This document shows, in pieces, positions 44,071 to 52,469 of a stretch of 64,000 nt of DNA. The notes below the pieces were generated by a model. It made no database searches. It was not told the DNA's origin and saw only the letters and a list, made by a program, of their open reading frames with translations. How positions within the stretch are numbered: position 1 is the first letter of the stretch; every line of letters starts with the position of its first letter. The position numbers and the translations under genes were made by a program. This DNA is from Evansella clarkii. GTDB lineage: Bacteria; Bacillota; Bacilli; Bacillales; Salisediminibacteriaceae. The stretch lies in the NCBI RefSeq assembly GCF_002019695.1, contig NZ_KV917376.1, positions 1,387,293-1,451,292 of the forward strand, given 5' to 3'.

Positions 44071-45333
44071 TCAGAGAGCATGGCTTCTTTGCGGCTCTTC
44101 AAAATTCTCTGTCCGGGTTAAATTAAAGAACAGAATCATACTAACAACCCCCATGCTGCCAATTATAAAAGTTAAGATGACAGGGGGAAGCCAGCTGCTG
44201 ATGATTATAAAAACTCCTGCTGTGCTTACTCCAAGGAGAACAGCCACGGCATACACCGCCATGTAAGTGCTGCGTGCATGATCAGGCACAATTTTGGACA
44301 AAAGCGTCTGGGTAACGGGGATGTGCATCATCTCGCCAATTGACACGATAAGCATAGCAATAATAAGGATGATTGGGGTAGTACTAATACTTATTACGGT
44401 GAATCCGCTGAAAAACAGAAGTAAGCCTATCATTAAACTGTACCTGTCATTCCAATTCCTGATTAAATAAGCGACGAGTATTGTGAAACTAACAACGATA
44501 ATGGTATTTTCCGCTTTTAGTATACCAAGGAGGTTTACCCCATCAATATGCAATGGAAAAAAGGAGGCAAGAGGTACCGGTTCGTTTATTTCATTGGCCA
44601 GACGAACCCCAATGTAATTCGTTAACTGCTCCTCAACGGATACGATGAGAAGGCTGGCAAGGGAGAAGATGGTGAAAAACCTGTGAGTCAGTATTTTAAA
44701 ATATGCCTGGAACATGCGGGTTGTACTGCGTGTATTTTGCATACTTGTTTCTATAACAGGCGTAAATGTTTCTTTTATAAAAAATAAAGTGATGATGAAT
44801 ACGAACAACGTTGCAGCGGCAACAGCTAAAAACAAATTAAAAAGATGACTGAAAAACATAAATGCTCCAATCATACTTCCAAAAGCAATCCCCGCATTCC
44901 GAACCCAGTAAGAGTAGGTGTAAATGGTTTTTCTTTCATCTGGCGTACTGATATCAATGATTAACGCTTGATAAACAGGGGTGCCTGCCCCTGTACTGAA
45001 CTGAATGATTACAAAGCAAAGAAAGGTTAAATAAGGATATATTCCCCAAGGTGAGTTAGCCAGGGCTGCGCCCAAAAAGCCAAGAAAAACAATAAATTCA
45101 GATATGAGAATAATTTTCTTTCTGCCGCTTCTGTCAGAGACATATCCTCCTAAAACAGATCCAGTTACATTGGCGAGCATTACAACTAAAAACAACAAAC
45201 CTGTGATTACAGGGCCTTTCTGTCCGGAAAAATAAATAATCAAGTACGGGAGAACAGACATTGTTGCCATGGTGGAGATAAATAACAGGATTAGCCGGAT
45301 CTTAATAGTAGAATTTAAAGATTTTAATGACAT
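44071..45333 (-). CDS. Major facilitator superfamily transporter (efflux type)
   Basis: A 420-residue protein with about twelve membrane helices and the MFS loop 2-3 motif (GGYVSDRSGRKKI), typical of drug/proton antiporters. It is preceded by a perfect 20-bp palindrome that also appears before the divergently placed control gene's promoter, so it is very probably regulated by the TetR protein encoded upstream. Substrate unknown. Confidence 0.85.
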   Translation of the reverse strand: MSLKSLNSTIKIRLILLFISTMATMSVLPYLIIYFSGQKGPVITGLLFLVVMLANVTGSVLGGYVSDRSGRKKIILISEFIVFLGFLGAALANSPWGIYPYLTFLCFVIIQFSTGAGTPVYQALIIDISTPDERKTIYTYSYWVRNAGIAFGSMIGAFMFFSHLFNLFLAVAAATLFVFIITLFFIKETFTPVIETSMQNTRSTTRMFQAYFKILTHRFFTIFSLASLLIVSVEEQLTNYIGVRLANEINEPVPLASFFPLHIDGVNLLGILKAENTIIVVSFTILVAYLIRNWNDRYSLMIGLLLFFSGFTVISISTTPIILIIAMLIVSIGEMMHIPVTQTLLSKIVPDHARSTYMAVYAVAVLLGVSTAGVFIIISSWLPPVILTFIIGSMGVVSMILFFNLTRTENFEEPQRSHAL

Positions 45334-45353
45334 TTCTTTACCTCACTTTATTT

Positions 45354-45373
45354 ATGATTGATTAATCAATCAT
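45354..45373. promoter_or_regulatory. TetR operator before the MFS gene
   Basis: ATGATTGATTAATCAATCAT is a perfect 20-bp palindrome, about 20 bases upstream of the MFS start. A near copy lies at 46012-46031. Confidence 0.75.
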
Positions 45374-45393
45374 TTGTTAGTCAAAAGCAGAAC

Positions 45394-45996
45394 CTATTTT
45401 TCAATAGGCCCAAAAAGATTTAACGCGGAAGGAACATATTTTTCCCATATGTCATTGTATCTGGTGTCAGTGGAGTTTAAGCGGATTCCAATAAGAAGAC
45501 TAGTATACAGTGTAGCGACAGTCAGAGGATCCTGTTTAACAAGCACACCTTGCTGCTGGCCATTTTTTACAAGACTGCTTACTTTCTCTCTGAATTTATC
45601 ATGGAACTCATCAAGTTCTTTGAAGATATTCGGATATCGCTGGTACTGCCCGATAACCTGAACTACAAGAGTCAAATAATGATTAAATCCTGAAAAAAGC
45701 TTTATATGTTTCTTAATCATTTCTTCGAGCTCCGCAACAGGGTTTTCTGCATTATGGTTAAAATCGAGTATATGAATGGATATTTCTTTTAATGGTTCTG
45801 TCACAGCGGTATAGAAGAGCTCTTCTTTATCCTTAAAGTAGGTAAAGACACTTCCAAAACTGATATTTGCAGCTTCCGAAACCTTTTTTATTGTCGTTCC
45901 CTCATAACCCTCTGTGGCAAAAAGGTATGTAGCTGTTTCTAGGATTTTTTCTCTTCTCCTTTTCATATTTAACAATTGCTTTTCTGATAATGGCAT
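45394..45996 (-). CDS. TetR/AcrR-family transcriptional regulator
   Basis: A 200-residue regulator. The N-terminal helix-turn-helix (about 15-60) reads ILETATYLFATEGYEGTTIK, then VSEAANISFGSVFTYFKDKEELF, and a helical ligand-binding domain follows. It is the gene upstream of the MFS transporter on the same strand. Both genes have the same operator in front, so it likely represses itself and the transporter until a ligand binds. The ATG follows AGGGAGAT. Confidence 0.88.
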   Translation of the reverse strand: MPLSEKQLLNMKRRREKILETATYLFATEGYEGTTIKKVSEAANISFGSVFTYFKDKEELFYTAVTEPLKEISIHILDFNHNAENPVAELEEMIKKHIKLFSGFNHYLTLVVQVIGQYQRYPNIFKELDEFHDKFREKVSSLVKNGQQQGVLVKQDPLTVATLYTSLLIGIRLNSTDTRYNDIWEKYVPSALNLFGPIEK

Positions 45997-46011
45997 GTAT
46001 CTCCCTCTTTT

Positions 46012-46031
46012 ATGAATGATTAATCAATCGT
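46012..46031. promoter_or_regulatory. TetR operator before its own gene
   Basis: ATGAATGATTAATCAATCGT shares the TGATTAATCA core with the site at 45354 (17 of 20 positions the same), about 15 bases upstream of the tetR start codon. Confidence 0.7.
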
Positions 46032-46117
46032 TAGTGATAATTATAAAGAAACTGGTTTAAATTGTAAAGTTTATTCTGAGATTAATTTTAATGAAAAGAG
46101 GGGGGAATGAAAGTGGG

Positions 46118-46200
46118 TGGTCAATGAACGAAATCTGGGTTTCAATGAATGAAAACAGGGGGACAATGAACGAAATCAGATGGTTAATCGACGAAAGCTG
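46118..46200. repeat. Short direct-repeat array, family A (CAATGAACGAAA)
   Basis: Four units: TCAATGAACGAAAT, TCAATGAATGAAAA, CAATGAACGAAAT and AATCGACGAAAG. Confidence 0.65.
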
Positions 46201-46264
46201 TATTAACTTAGTGGCCAATCCACAATCATCTTGATAAAAACCAAAAATATCATATTAATTAAAA

Positions 46265-46440
46265 TCTCACTTAATTGTATGAGCTGCTCGAAAGCTCCGC
46301 GTGCAATCCAGCAAGGAAGTTAAGTAAATCAATCATTAACAGGGGATTAGAATTATTATAAGTTGTGCGAACGCCCCCTTCAACTGTGCGAACCACTCCT
46401 CCCAATAGGCGCACAGCCCCCAAACTTATACGAATCCTCC
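46265..46440. repeat. Diverged P element followed by a short family D array
   Basis: CTCACTTAATTGTATGAGC, a broken core (GCTGCTCGAAAGC) and AATCCAGCAAGGAAGTTAAG at 46265-46330. Three units of TTGTGCGAAC, CTGTGCGAACC and TATACGAATCC follow to 46440. Confidence 0.55.
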
Positions 46441-46454
46441 ACTTTAAAAAGTAA

Positions 46455-46493
46455 CAAAATAAAAAACCGCCGCCTGTCATGCAGGCAGCGGTT
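46455..46493 (-). terminator. Terminator of the 46578 hydrolase gene
   Basis: AACCGCTGCCTGC and GCAGGCGGCGGTT-like arms pair (one mismatch) and, on the minus strand, run into six T. It is nearly the same as the terminator at 48088-48126. Confidence 0.8.
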
Positions 46494-46577
46494 GGGATGA
46501 GTGTAATTACTTTTTCAAGAAAATGGTTTATATAACCGGTTTACCGGGTAATCTTCCATTTATATAAGTCTATCTAA

Positions 46578-47618
46578 TTAGCGTACGCGGCCAGCGCCAA
46601 GGTAGCGAGGAGCCCAGTAAGAGTTGCTCATGCTAGCTACAGTTACACCAGTAGAAGATCCGGAGTGGATGAACTGGTTGTTTCCAATGTAGATACCAGC
46701 ATGGGAAACGCCGCTTCCGGAAGTGTTAAAGAATACTAGATCACCAGGCTGTGGGTTAGATACGCGAGTTGTCGCAGACCACATCTGGGAAGTAGTTCTT
46801 GGAACTGAGATTCCGTTTTGAGCGAAAGCGTACTGGATGAAACCACTGCAGTCAAAGCCGCGTGGAGTAGTGCCGCCCCATACATATGGAGAACCAGTTA
46901 AGCTTCTGGCTGTTGAGATAACGCTTGAAAGCTGTCCGGATGCTGAGCTTGTTGAAGCAGATGCTGTCTGAGTTGTACGAGTGCTTGTCTGAGAAGAAGA
47001 AGCACTTGAACTTGAGCTTGAGCTTGAGCTTGAAGAACCGCCTAACGCGCCGAACGTTTGTGGTCCTGCAATTCCGTCAACAGAAAGTCCGTTAGAACGC
47101 TGGAAGTCACGTACAGCCGCAACTGTAACAGAACCGTAGAATCCAGTAGAGTTAACACTTCTGCTGAAATGGCCAGACGCCTTTAATGCGTCCTGAAGCG
47201 CTCTTACATCATTTCCGCTTGAACCTTGTCTCAGCGTGCGTGAGAAGTTAGCAGATGTTGATGAAGATGAAGAGCTGCTGCTTGCAGAGCTGGAACTGGA
47301 TGATGAAGATGATGAACTGGAAGATCCGCCGTTTGCTCCGAGTGCGCGGAAAGTCTGTGGTCCAACGATTCCATCAACTGTAAGTCCGTTTGCTCTCTGG
47401 AAATCACGTACAGCACTTACAGTGATTGATCCGAAAAATCCTGTGGAGTTAACACTGCTGCTGAAGTGTCCGCTGCTTTTTAAAGCGTCCTGCAATTCAG
47501 CTACGTCACTGTGGTTCATGCCCTGGCGTAAAGTCTGATCTCCTAAAGCTGCGTCTGCCAAACTTGGTGCTGCGAATAATGTCCCCGCTAAAACTAAACT
47601 CATAACCATCTTTTTCAT
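46578..47618 (-). CDS. Secreted NlpC/P60 endopeptidase with two PG_binding_1 domains (copy a)
   Basis: A 346-residue secreted wall hydrolase with a signal peptide (about 1-23, ending ADA), two peptidoglycan-binding domains (about 28-95 and 130-195, both with VRDFQRANGLTVDGIVGPQTF-type motifs), Ser-rich linkers and a C-terminal NlpC/P60 domain (FDCSGFIQYAF; SHAGIYIGNNQFIHSG). It is a tandem paralogue of 48209-49219, terminator included, so a recent duplication. The start follows GGGGAGAGG. Confidence 0.92.
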   Translation of the reverse strand: MKKMVMSLVLAGTLFAAPSLADAALGDQTLRQGMNHSDVAELQDALKSSGHFSSSVNSTGFFGSITVSAVRDFQRANGLTVDGIVGPQTFRALGANGGSSSSSSSSSSSSSASSSSSSSSTSANFSRTLRQGSSGNDVRALQDALKASGHFSRSVNSTGFYGSVTVAAVRDFQRSNGLSVDGIAGPQTFGALGGSSSSSSSSSSSASSSQTSTRTTQTASASTSSASGQLSSVISTARSLTGSPYVWGGTTPRGFDCSGFIQYAFAQNGISVPRTTSQMWSATTRVSNPQPGDLVFFNTSGSGVSHAGIYIGNNQFIHSGSSTGVTVASMSNSYWAPRYLGAGRVR

Positions 47619-47639
47619 AAGTTAAATACCTCTCCCCTG

Positions 47640-48087
47640 TTTGTTTATATTCTTTCTCACGGCGTACTAAAGTAATATAAAAATAGGCTTGTCTGTAATT
47701 TTAGTAGAAATTGTTTTAGTAGATTGTCAATTAATGGGCTGTTTATTTCATAAGTGTGACGGTTCTTTCTTTTTTGTAAAAGTAAGCCTGTTACATTTAT
47801 TACTTTAATCCCCCTGAAAACACTTTCTTGCGATAACTATACTTTACTGCCTGTTCTCTCGCTTAACAATAGAAAGCGATAAACAGACAACAAACTCTAA
47901 TGGTATTGTAAAAATTGAAACATTCCTGTAACAATTAAGGGGAATAAGACCAGTTTTTGGCGAAAAACATAGTACCAGCCCATAAAAAACTCTTTTTTCC
48001 CCCTTTAACGCAATCCAGAAACAGCAAATGCTGTCTTAATACGTGTCGATTAAACTTCGTTTTTTCACAGGGAAACGAAAAAAAGGC
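47640..48087. other. Intergenic leader of hydrolase copy a
   Basis: AT-rich, about 450 bases, with no supported gene. It should contain the promoter of the 46578 gene. The similar gap upstream of copy b (49235-49720) keeps only the last 30 bases around GGGAGAGGTATTT. Confidence 0.4.
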
Positions 48088-48126
48088 ATTAAAAAACCGC
48101 CGCCTGACCTGCAGGCAGCGGTTGGG
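48088..48126 (-). terminator. Terminator of the 48209 hydrolase gene
   Basis: AACCGCCGCCTG and CAGGCAGCGGTT form the stem. On the minus strand six T follow. Confidence 0.8.
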
Positions 48127-48208
48127 ATAAGTTTATTCATTTTCCTGAGATAAGGTTTCAGAATTCCTCAGAGCGGGTAATCTACTATTATCTCATTCTT
48201 GCATTCAA

Positions 48209-49219
48209 TTAGTTTACACGGCCGGCGCCAAGGTAACGAGGAGCCCAATAAGAGTTGCTCATGCTCGCGATTGTAACACCAGTAGAAGCACCAGAGTGGA
48301 TGAACTGGTTGTTTCCAAGGTAGATACCTACGTGAGAAACGCCGCTTCCGGAAGTGTTGAAGAATACGAGATCTCCAGCTCGCGGGTTAGATACACGAGT
48401 AGTTGCACTCCACATTTGTGAAGATGTTCTTGGAAGTGACACGCCGTGCTGAGCGAATGAGTACTGTACGAATCCACTGCAGTCAAATGCCCGTGGAGTA
48501 GAACCGCCCCAAGTATATGGTGTTCCGATTAAGCTTCTTGCAGTAGAAAGAATGTTTGAAACTTGTCCGGAAGTTGAGCTTGATGTTGAAGACGAAGCTG
48601 TCTGAGTTGTACGAGTGCTTGTCTGAGTTGCAGACGAAGAGCTTGACCCGTTAAGAGCTCCGAATGTTTGCGGACCAGCGATTCCGTCAACTGTAAGACC
48701 GTTAGCTCTCTGGAAGTCACGAACAGCCTGAACAGTAATTGTTCCGTAGAATCCAGTGGAATTAACACTGCTTCGGAAATGTCCTGTTTGTTTTAATGCG
48801 TCTTGTAACGCAACAACGTCATTACCTCTTACACCCTGTCTCAACGTGCGTGAAAAATTGATTGAAACTGATGATGAAGAAGAGCTGCTGCTAGCTGAGC
48901 TGGAAGAAGATGAACTTGAAGAAGATCCACCGTTCACTCCAAGTGCTCTGAATGTTTGTGGTCCAACGATTCCGTCAACTGTAAGACCGTTAGCTCTTTG
49001 GAAATCACGAACTGCCTGAACAGTGATTGTTCCGAAGAATCCAGTTGAATTAACGCTGGTTCTGAAATGTCCAGTGTCTTTAAGTGCGTCCTGTAACTCT
49101 ACAACGTCATTGTGGCTCATGCCCTGGCGTAAAGTCTGATCTCCTAAAGCTGCATCTGCTAATGTTGGTGCTCCAAATAACGTCCCCGCTAAAACTAAAC
49201 TCATAACCATCTTTTTCAT
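48209..49219 (-). CDS. Secreted NlpC/P60 endopeptidase with two PG_binding_1 domains (copy b)
   Basis: A 336-residue tandem paralogue of the previous gene with the same layout: signal peptide, two PG_binding_1 domains, Ser-rich linker and NlpC/P60 domain (FDCSGFVQYSF; SHVGIYLGNNQFIHSG). The linkers differ most, as expected for low-complexity DNA. It begins after GGGAGAGG. Together with the genes at 22856 and 32635, there are four enzymes of this class in 27 kb. Confidence 0.92.
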   Translation of the reverse strand: MKKMVMSLVLAGTLFGAPTLADAALGDQTLRQGMSHNDVVELQDALKDTGHFRTSVNSTGFFGTITVQAVRDFQRANGLTVDGIVGPQTFRALGVNGGSSSSSSSSSSASSSSSSSSVSINFSRTLRQGVRGNDVVALQDALKQTGHFRSSVNSTGFYGTITVQAVRDFQRANGLTVDGIAGPQTFGALNGSSSSSATQTSTRTTQTASSSTSSSTSGQVSNILSTARSLIGTPYTWGGSTPRAFDCSGFVQYSFAQHGVSLPRTSSQMWSATTRVSNPRAGDLVFFNTSGSGVSHVGIYLGNNQFIHSGASTGVTIASMSNSYWAPRYLGAGRVN

Positions 49220-49234
49220 GTTAAAAATACCTCT

Positions 49235-49736
49235 CCCTTTTTAAGTTCTCTTTGATTTTTCTCTAAGTAGCTGAAAAAAGGTTCGTCTGTTTCTGGTTAT
49301 TTTATTTTGTCGAATAATTGTAGTAGTAAGTTGATATATTGCTGAAATATTATCTGTATGTATTTGTACTGGTGTAATTATGTACTGTATTTAATCTGGA
49401 ATTCTTGTAAAACCTTTAATATTTCTCTCTTTTTTATAACTCCTGATCCACTTTCCTGAGACATATATACTTTACCTTCACCTCGCTCGCTTCTCAATAC
49501 CTTTCAAGGAACAGAAACGAATTTCTAATCTCTGTGTAAAATTTGAAATGTTTTTGTAACATTTTGGGACTAAAGGCTTGAATTTTGTGACGAAAAATAG
49601 CGGAAAAACAGTGAAATAATAGTAAAAACTTCCTTTGACAAAAAACGCAGAAAAATGTAGAGAATTAATGCAGTTAATTAAGAGGTGAAATTTAATTGAA
49701 GGGTTAAGGTGGTTTTTTGGTGGAAATTGAGGTTTC
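49235..49736. other. Intergenic leader of hydrolase copy b
   Basis: AT-rich, no supported gene. It contains the promoter region of the 48209 gene on the minus strand. Confidence 0.4.
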
Positions 49737-49920
49737 TATCAACGAACTGGAATTCAATCAACGAAACCGGAGATGCAATAAACGAATTGGAATTCAATCA
49801 ACGAAACCGGAGGTGCAATAAACGAATTGGAATTCAATCAACGAAATCGGCTGTTCAATCGTCGAAATCGAGTGTTTAATCAACGAAACCAGCATACCAA
49901 TCAACGAAATCCTCATGCCT
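49737..49920. repeat. Short direct-repeat array, family A variant (CAATCAACGAAA)
   Basis: About nine units alternating ATCAACGAAACCGG and AATAAACGAATTGG, about 20-21 bp apart; a pair of units repeats as a block of about 41 bp. The family core (AACGAAA) is the same as at 12175 but with AATCAACG in place of AATGAACG. No gene is seen from 49921 to 50170. Confidence 0.75.
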
Positions 49921-50170
49921 ATCCGCGAACCTCAATCCCTCATCAAAAACAATTTAACTAATTCCTCCACATAATTGAATTCAACACTCATATTTTGGGA
50001 AGGCTTTTAATTAAAACTGGCGGCAATGTGAATTTTTACGTTAACACACTTGATCTGGATGTTGAAATAGTGCCTGGCAATCATACTAACCTTCTGATCT
50101 TATAGCATTCATCACTCCACTACCGGAACGCCGCCCGCCAATACATAAAAGTTATCAATGGAGGAAACGG

Positions 50171-51334
50171 ATGACCTTAATTCCAATCGCAGCTGTCTTT
50201 CTTTTCCTGGCAGGGTTCCTTGAAAGGCGCTGGCACCAGAGAAATGTTGAAAAAATACCAATTCGGATTAATATAAACGGCGTCCGGGGAAAATCCACGG
50301 TCACCCGCCTTGTCACCGGCATTGTCAAAGAGGCCGGTTACCGGACTGTCGGAAAGACGACGGGCACACAGGCACGGATGATTTACTGGGACAGCCCTGA
50401 GGAAAAGCCCATTCTCCGTGATCCGGAAGGGCCTAACATTAAGGAACAGAAACGGGTTGTAAGAGAAACTGCCAATATAAAAGCAGAAGCTCTTGTGAGC
50501 GAATGTATGGCAGTGAACCCTGATTATCAGGTGGTTTTTCAGGAACTTCTTCTTCAGGCGAATATCGGCGTCATCGTAAACGTGCTCGAGGACCATATGG
50601 ACATGCTTGGCCCAACCCTCGATGATGTGGCTGCCGCTTTTGTGCCCACGATTCCTTACAACGGCCATCTGATTTTGAACAACTCACACTACGTGGATTA
50701 TTACAGGGAAATTGCCGAGCGCAGGAACACCGAAGTGATTATCGCTGACAACAGCCGAATTTCCGAAGACTATTTGCGGGAGTTTTCCTACATTATTTTT
50801 CCGGAAAACGCAGCCCTTGCCCTTGCTGTTGCCGATGCAATGGGTATCGATGAAGCCACCGCTCTGCAGGGAATGCTGAACGCCCACCCGGATCCAGGAG
50901 CTTTGAGGATCACCCCGGTGAAAAATAAGGCGGGGGAAGAATCGCCATTTGTAAATGCCTTTGCAGCGAATGACGCCCATTCCACGCTGGCGATCTGGGA
51001 GCGGGTGCAGATGCTCGGCTATCCGGCGGAACACCCGATAGTTATTATGAATTGCCGGGAAGACAGGGTGGACCGGACCGAACAGTTTGCAAGAGACGTA
51101 CTGCCGAAAATGGGAATCGGCACCCTTGTTTTGATAGGGGAGGTTACGAGCCCGATCGTAGAAGCTTTTGAGGCGGGAAAAATTGAAGCGGAACGGCTGG
51201 AAAATCTAGAGGGAGTCCGGCCAGCTGAGGTTGCAGGAGTACTGCGGGAGCACGTGAACGGAAATGTCATGATAGGGATCGGAAACATCCACGGAGCAGC
51301 CGAAGAAGTACTGGAGCACTTTGAAAAACAGTGA
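50171..51334 (+). CDS. pgsB: Poly-gamma-glutamate synthase subunit PgsB/CapB
   Basis: A 387-residue ATP-dependent amide ligase related to Mur ligases. It has one N-terminal membrane segment (about 2-18) and a P-loop (NGVRGKSTVTRLV). The motifs SECMAVNPDYQ and VNVLEDHMDMLGPT are characteristic of PgsB/CapB. With PgsC it polymerises D/L-glutamate at the membrane. Its ATG follows GGAGGAAACGG. It is the first gene of the capsule locus, but nearly 500 bases of repeat DNA separate it from pgsC, which is unusual. Confidence 0.95.
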   Translation: MTLIPIAAVFLFLAGFLERRWHQRNVEKIPIRININGVRGKSTVTRLVTGIVKEAGYRTVGKTTGTQARMIYWDSPEEKPILRDPEGPNIKEQKRVVRETANIKAEALVSECMAVNPDYQVVFQELLLQANIGVIVNVLEDHMDMLGPTLDDVAAAFVPTIPYNGHLILNNSHYVDYYREIAERRNTEVIIADNSRISEDYLREFSYIIFPENAALALAVADAMGIDEATALQGMLNAHPDPGALRITPVKNKAGEESPFVNAFAANDAHSTLAIWERVQMLGYPAEHPIVIMNCREDRVDRTEQFARDVLPKMGIGTLVLIGEVTSPIVEAFEAGKIEAERLENLEGVRPAEVAGVLREHVNGNVMIGIGNIHGAAEEVLEHFEKQ

Positions 51335-51429
51335 AAATATACTTCTAATTTATGAATTTTATTTTAAAAAACAGGATTTAAGCAATACTAGTGAGAGACG
51401 CAGGTTAATTAGTTTGCTGTATGCACTTG

Positions 51430-51540
51430 ATCGTGTACCTTGTGCACAGGATCGAGTGGTGTTTGCACAAGTTGGGTGAGGGTATGCACAGGTTTGGGTG
51501 CTATATGCACAACTCAAATGGTGATATGCACAACTTAAAA
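51430..51540. repeat. Short direct-repeat array, family D variant, between pgsB and pgsC
   Basis: About six units with TTGCACAAGTTGG, ATGCACAGGTTTGG or ATGCACAACTTA, about 20-21 bp apart. Confidence 0.7.
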
Positions 51541-51549
51541 TAATTATTA

Positions 51550-51820
51550 ACTAACTTCTCTGCTTAATTGTCAGGTTAGCTTCGAAGCCAGGACATGCAA
51601 TAAAGCCGGATCTTTGTTCAATAAAAATTTGTTACCTATAGGATTGAGATGAGATTCGCACGAGATCGGAGTGTTTATGCACGGAATCAGGTTGTGTTTG
51701 CACGACTTGGAGTGGTATTCGCACAACTTAAAATGATTATCGAAACGCCACTCCAATAAAAAACCAACTGCTTTGCTGAATTACCGAGTTACGCTTCGCA
51801 GCCGCTGTAAAGGAGGAATC
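51550..51820. repeat. Two P elements around a second family D array, between pgsB and pgsC
   Basis: The first P (about 51550-51603) has CTCTGCTTAATTGTC and the core TAGCTTCGAAGCCA. Four units with TCGCACGA, ATGCACGG, TTGCACGA and TCGCACAACTTAA follow (51655-51735). The second P (about 51768-51812) has AACTGCTTTGCTGAATTAC and a changed core (CGCTTCGCAGCC). Confidence 0.65.
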
Positions 51821-51827
51821 CAGTTTA

Positions 51828-52280
51828 ATGTTCGGTTCAGATTTATACATAACACTAGTTCTGGGAATTGTCATAAGCCTGCTTTACGCGGAAAAAGCCG
51901 GAGTGCTGCCAGGAGGGATCATTGTTCCTGGATACCTGGCGCTCATCTTTGACCAGCCGTTCTTCATCATGTCTATATTCTTCATCAGTTGTCTTATTTA
52001 TCTGCTCGTCATCCATGTGCTCACACGGTTCACGATTCTTTACGGACGGCGGAAGTTCGCCGCCATGCTGCTTACAGGGGTTGTTTTAAAACTGGCATTT
52101 GATTATTTTTATCCGATTATGCCATTTGAAATATACGAACTCCGGGGAATCGGGGTAATTGTCCCTGGGCTGATCGCCAACTCTTTTCAGAAACAGGGCG
52201 TGCTTATAACGGTTACAGCAACGATGGTGCTCAGCGGAATAACCTTTGCAATTATGACTGCGTATTACTTTATTTTTTAG
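51828..52280 (+). CDS. pgsC: Poly-gamma-glutamate synthesis protein PgsC/CapC
   Basis: A 150-residue integral membrane protein with about four or five helices and the typical start MFGSDLYITLVLGI..SLLYAEKAGVLPGG and FGRRKFA-like YGRRKFAAMLLTG. It is the membrane partner of PgsB in the polymerase. The ATG follows AAAGGAGG. GTATCG-type repeats lie between it and pgsA. Confidence 0.95.
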   Translation: MFGSDLYITLVLGIVISLLYAEKAGVLPGGIIVPGYLALIFDQPFFIMSIFFISCLIYLLVIHVLTRFTILYGRRKFAAMLLTGVVLKLAFDYFYPIMPFEIYELRGIGVIVPGLIANSFQKQGVLITVTATMVLSGITFAIMTAYYFIF

Positions 52281-52283
52281 GCG

Positions 52284-52420
52284 GATATCGCTACCCGATA
52301 TAAGAGGGGAGGAGGACTTGGAGCCTTCAGATCGCCACCCGATACAGAGTTGTACGAACGGTTAAAAGGCGTATCGCCACACGCTACACGAAACAAACAC
52401 CTTGTATCGCCACCCGATAC
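52284..52420. repeat. Four GTATCG-type hairpin elements between pgsC and pgsA
   Basis: GATATCGCTACCCGATAT (52284-52301), GATCGCCACCCGATAC (52330-52345), GTATCGCCACACGCTAC (52371-52387) and GTATCGCCACCCGATAC (52404-52420). Confidence 0.75.
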
Positions 52421-52469
52421 GCACACGAAAACCTAGGTTTCACCAACAAATAAAAGGAGCTGCCGGCTT

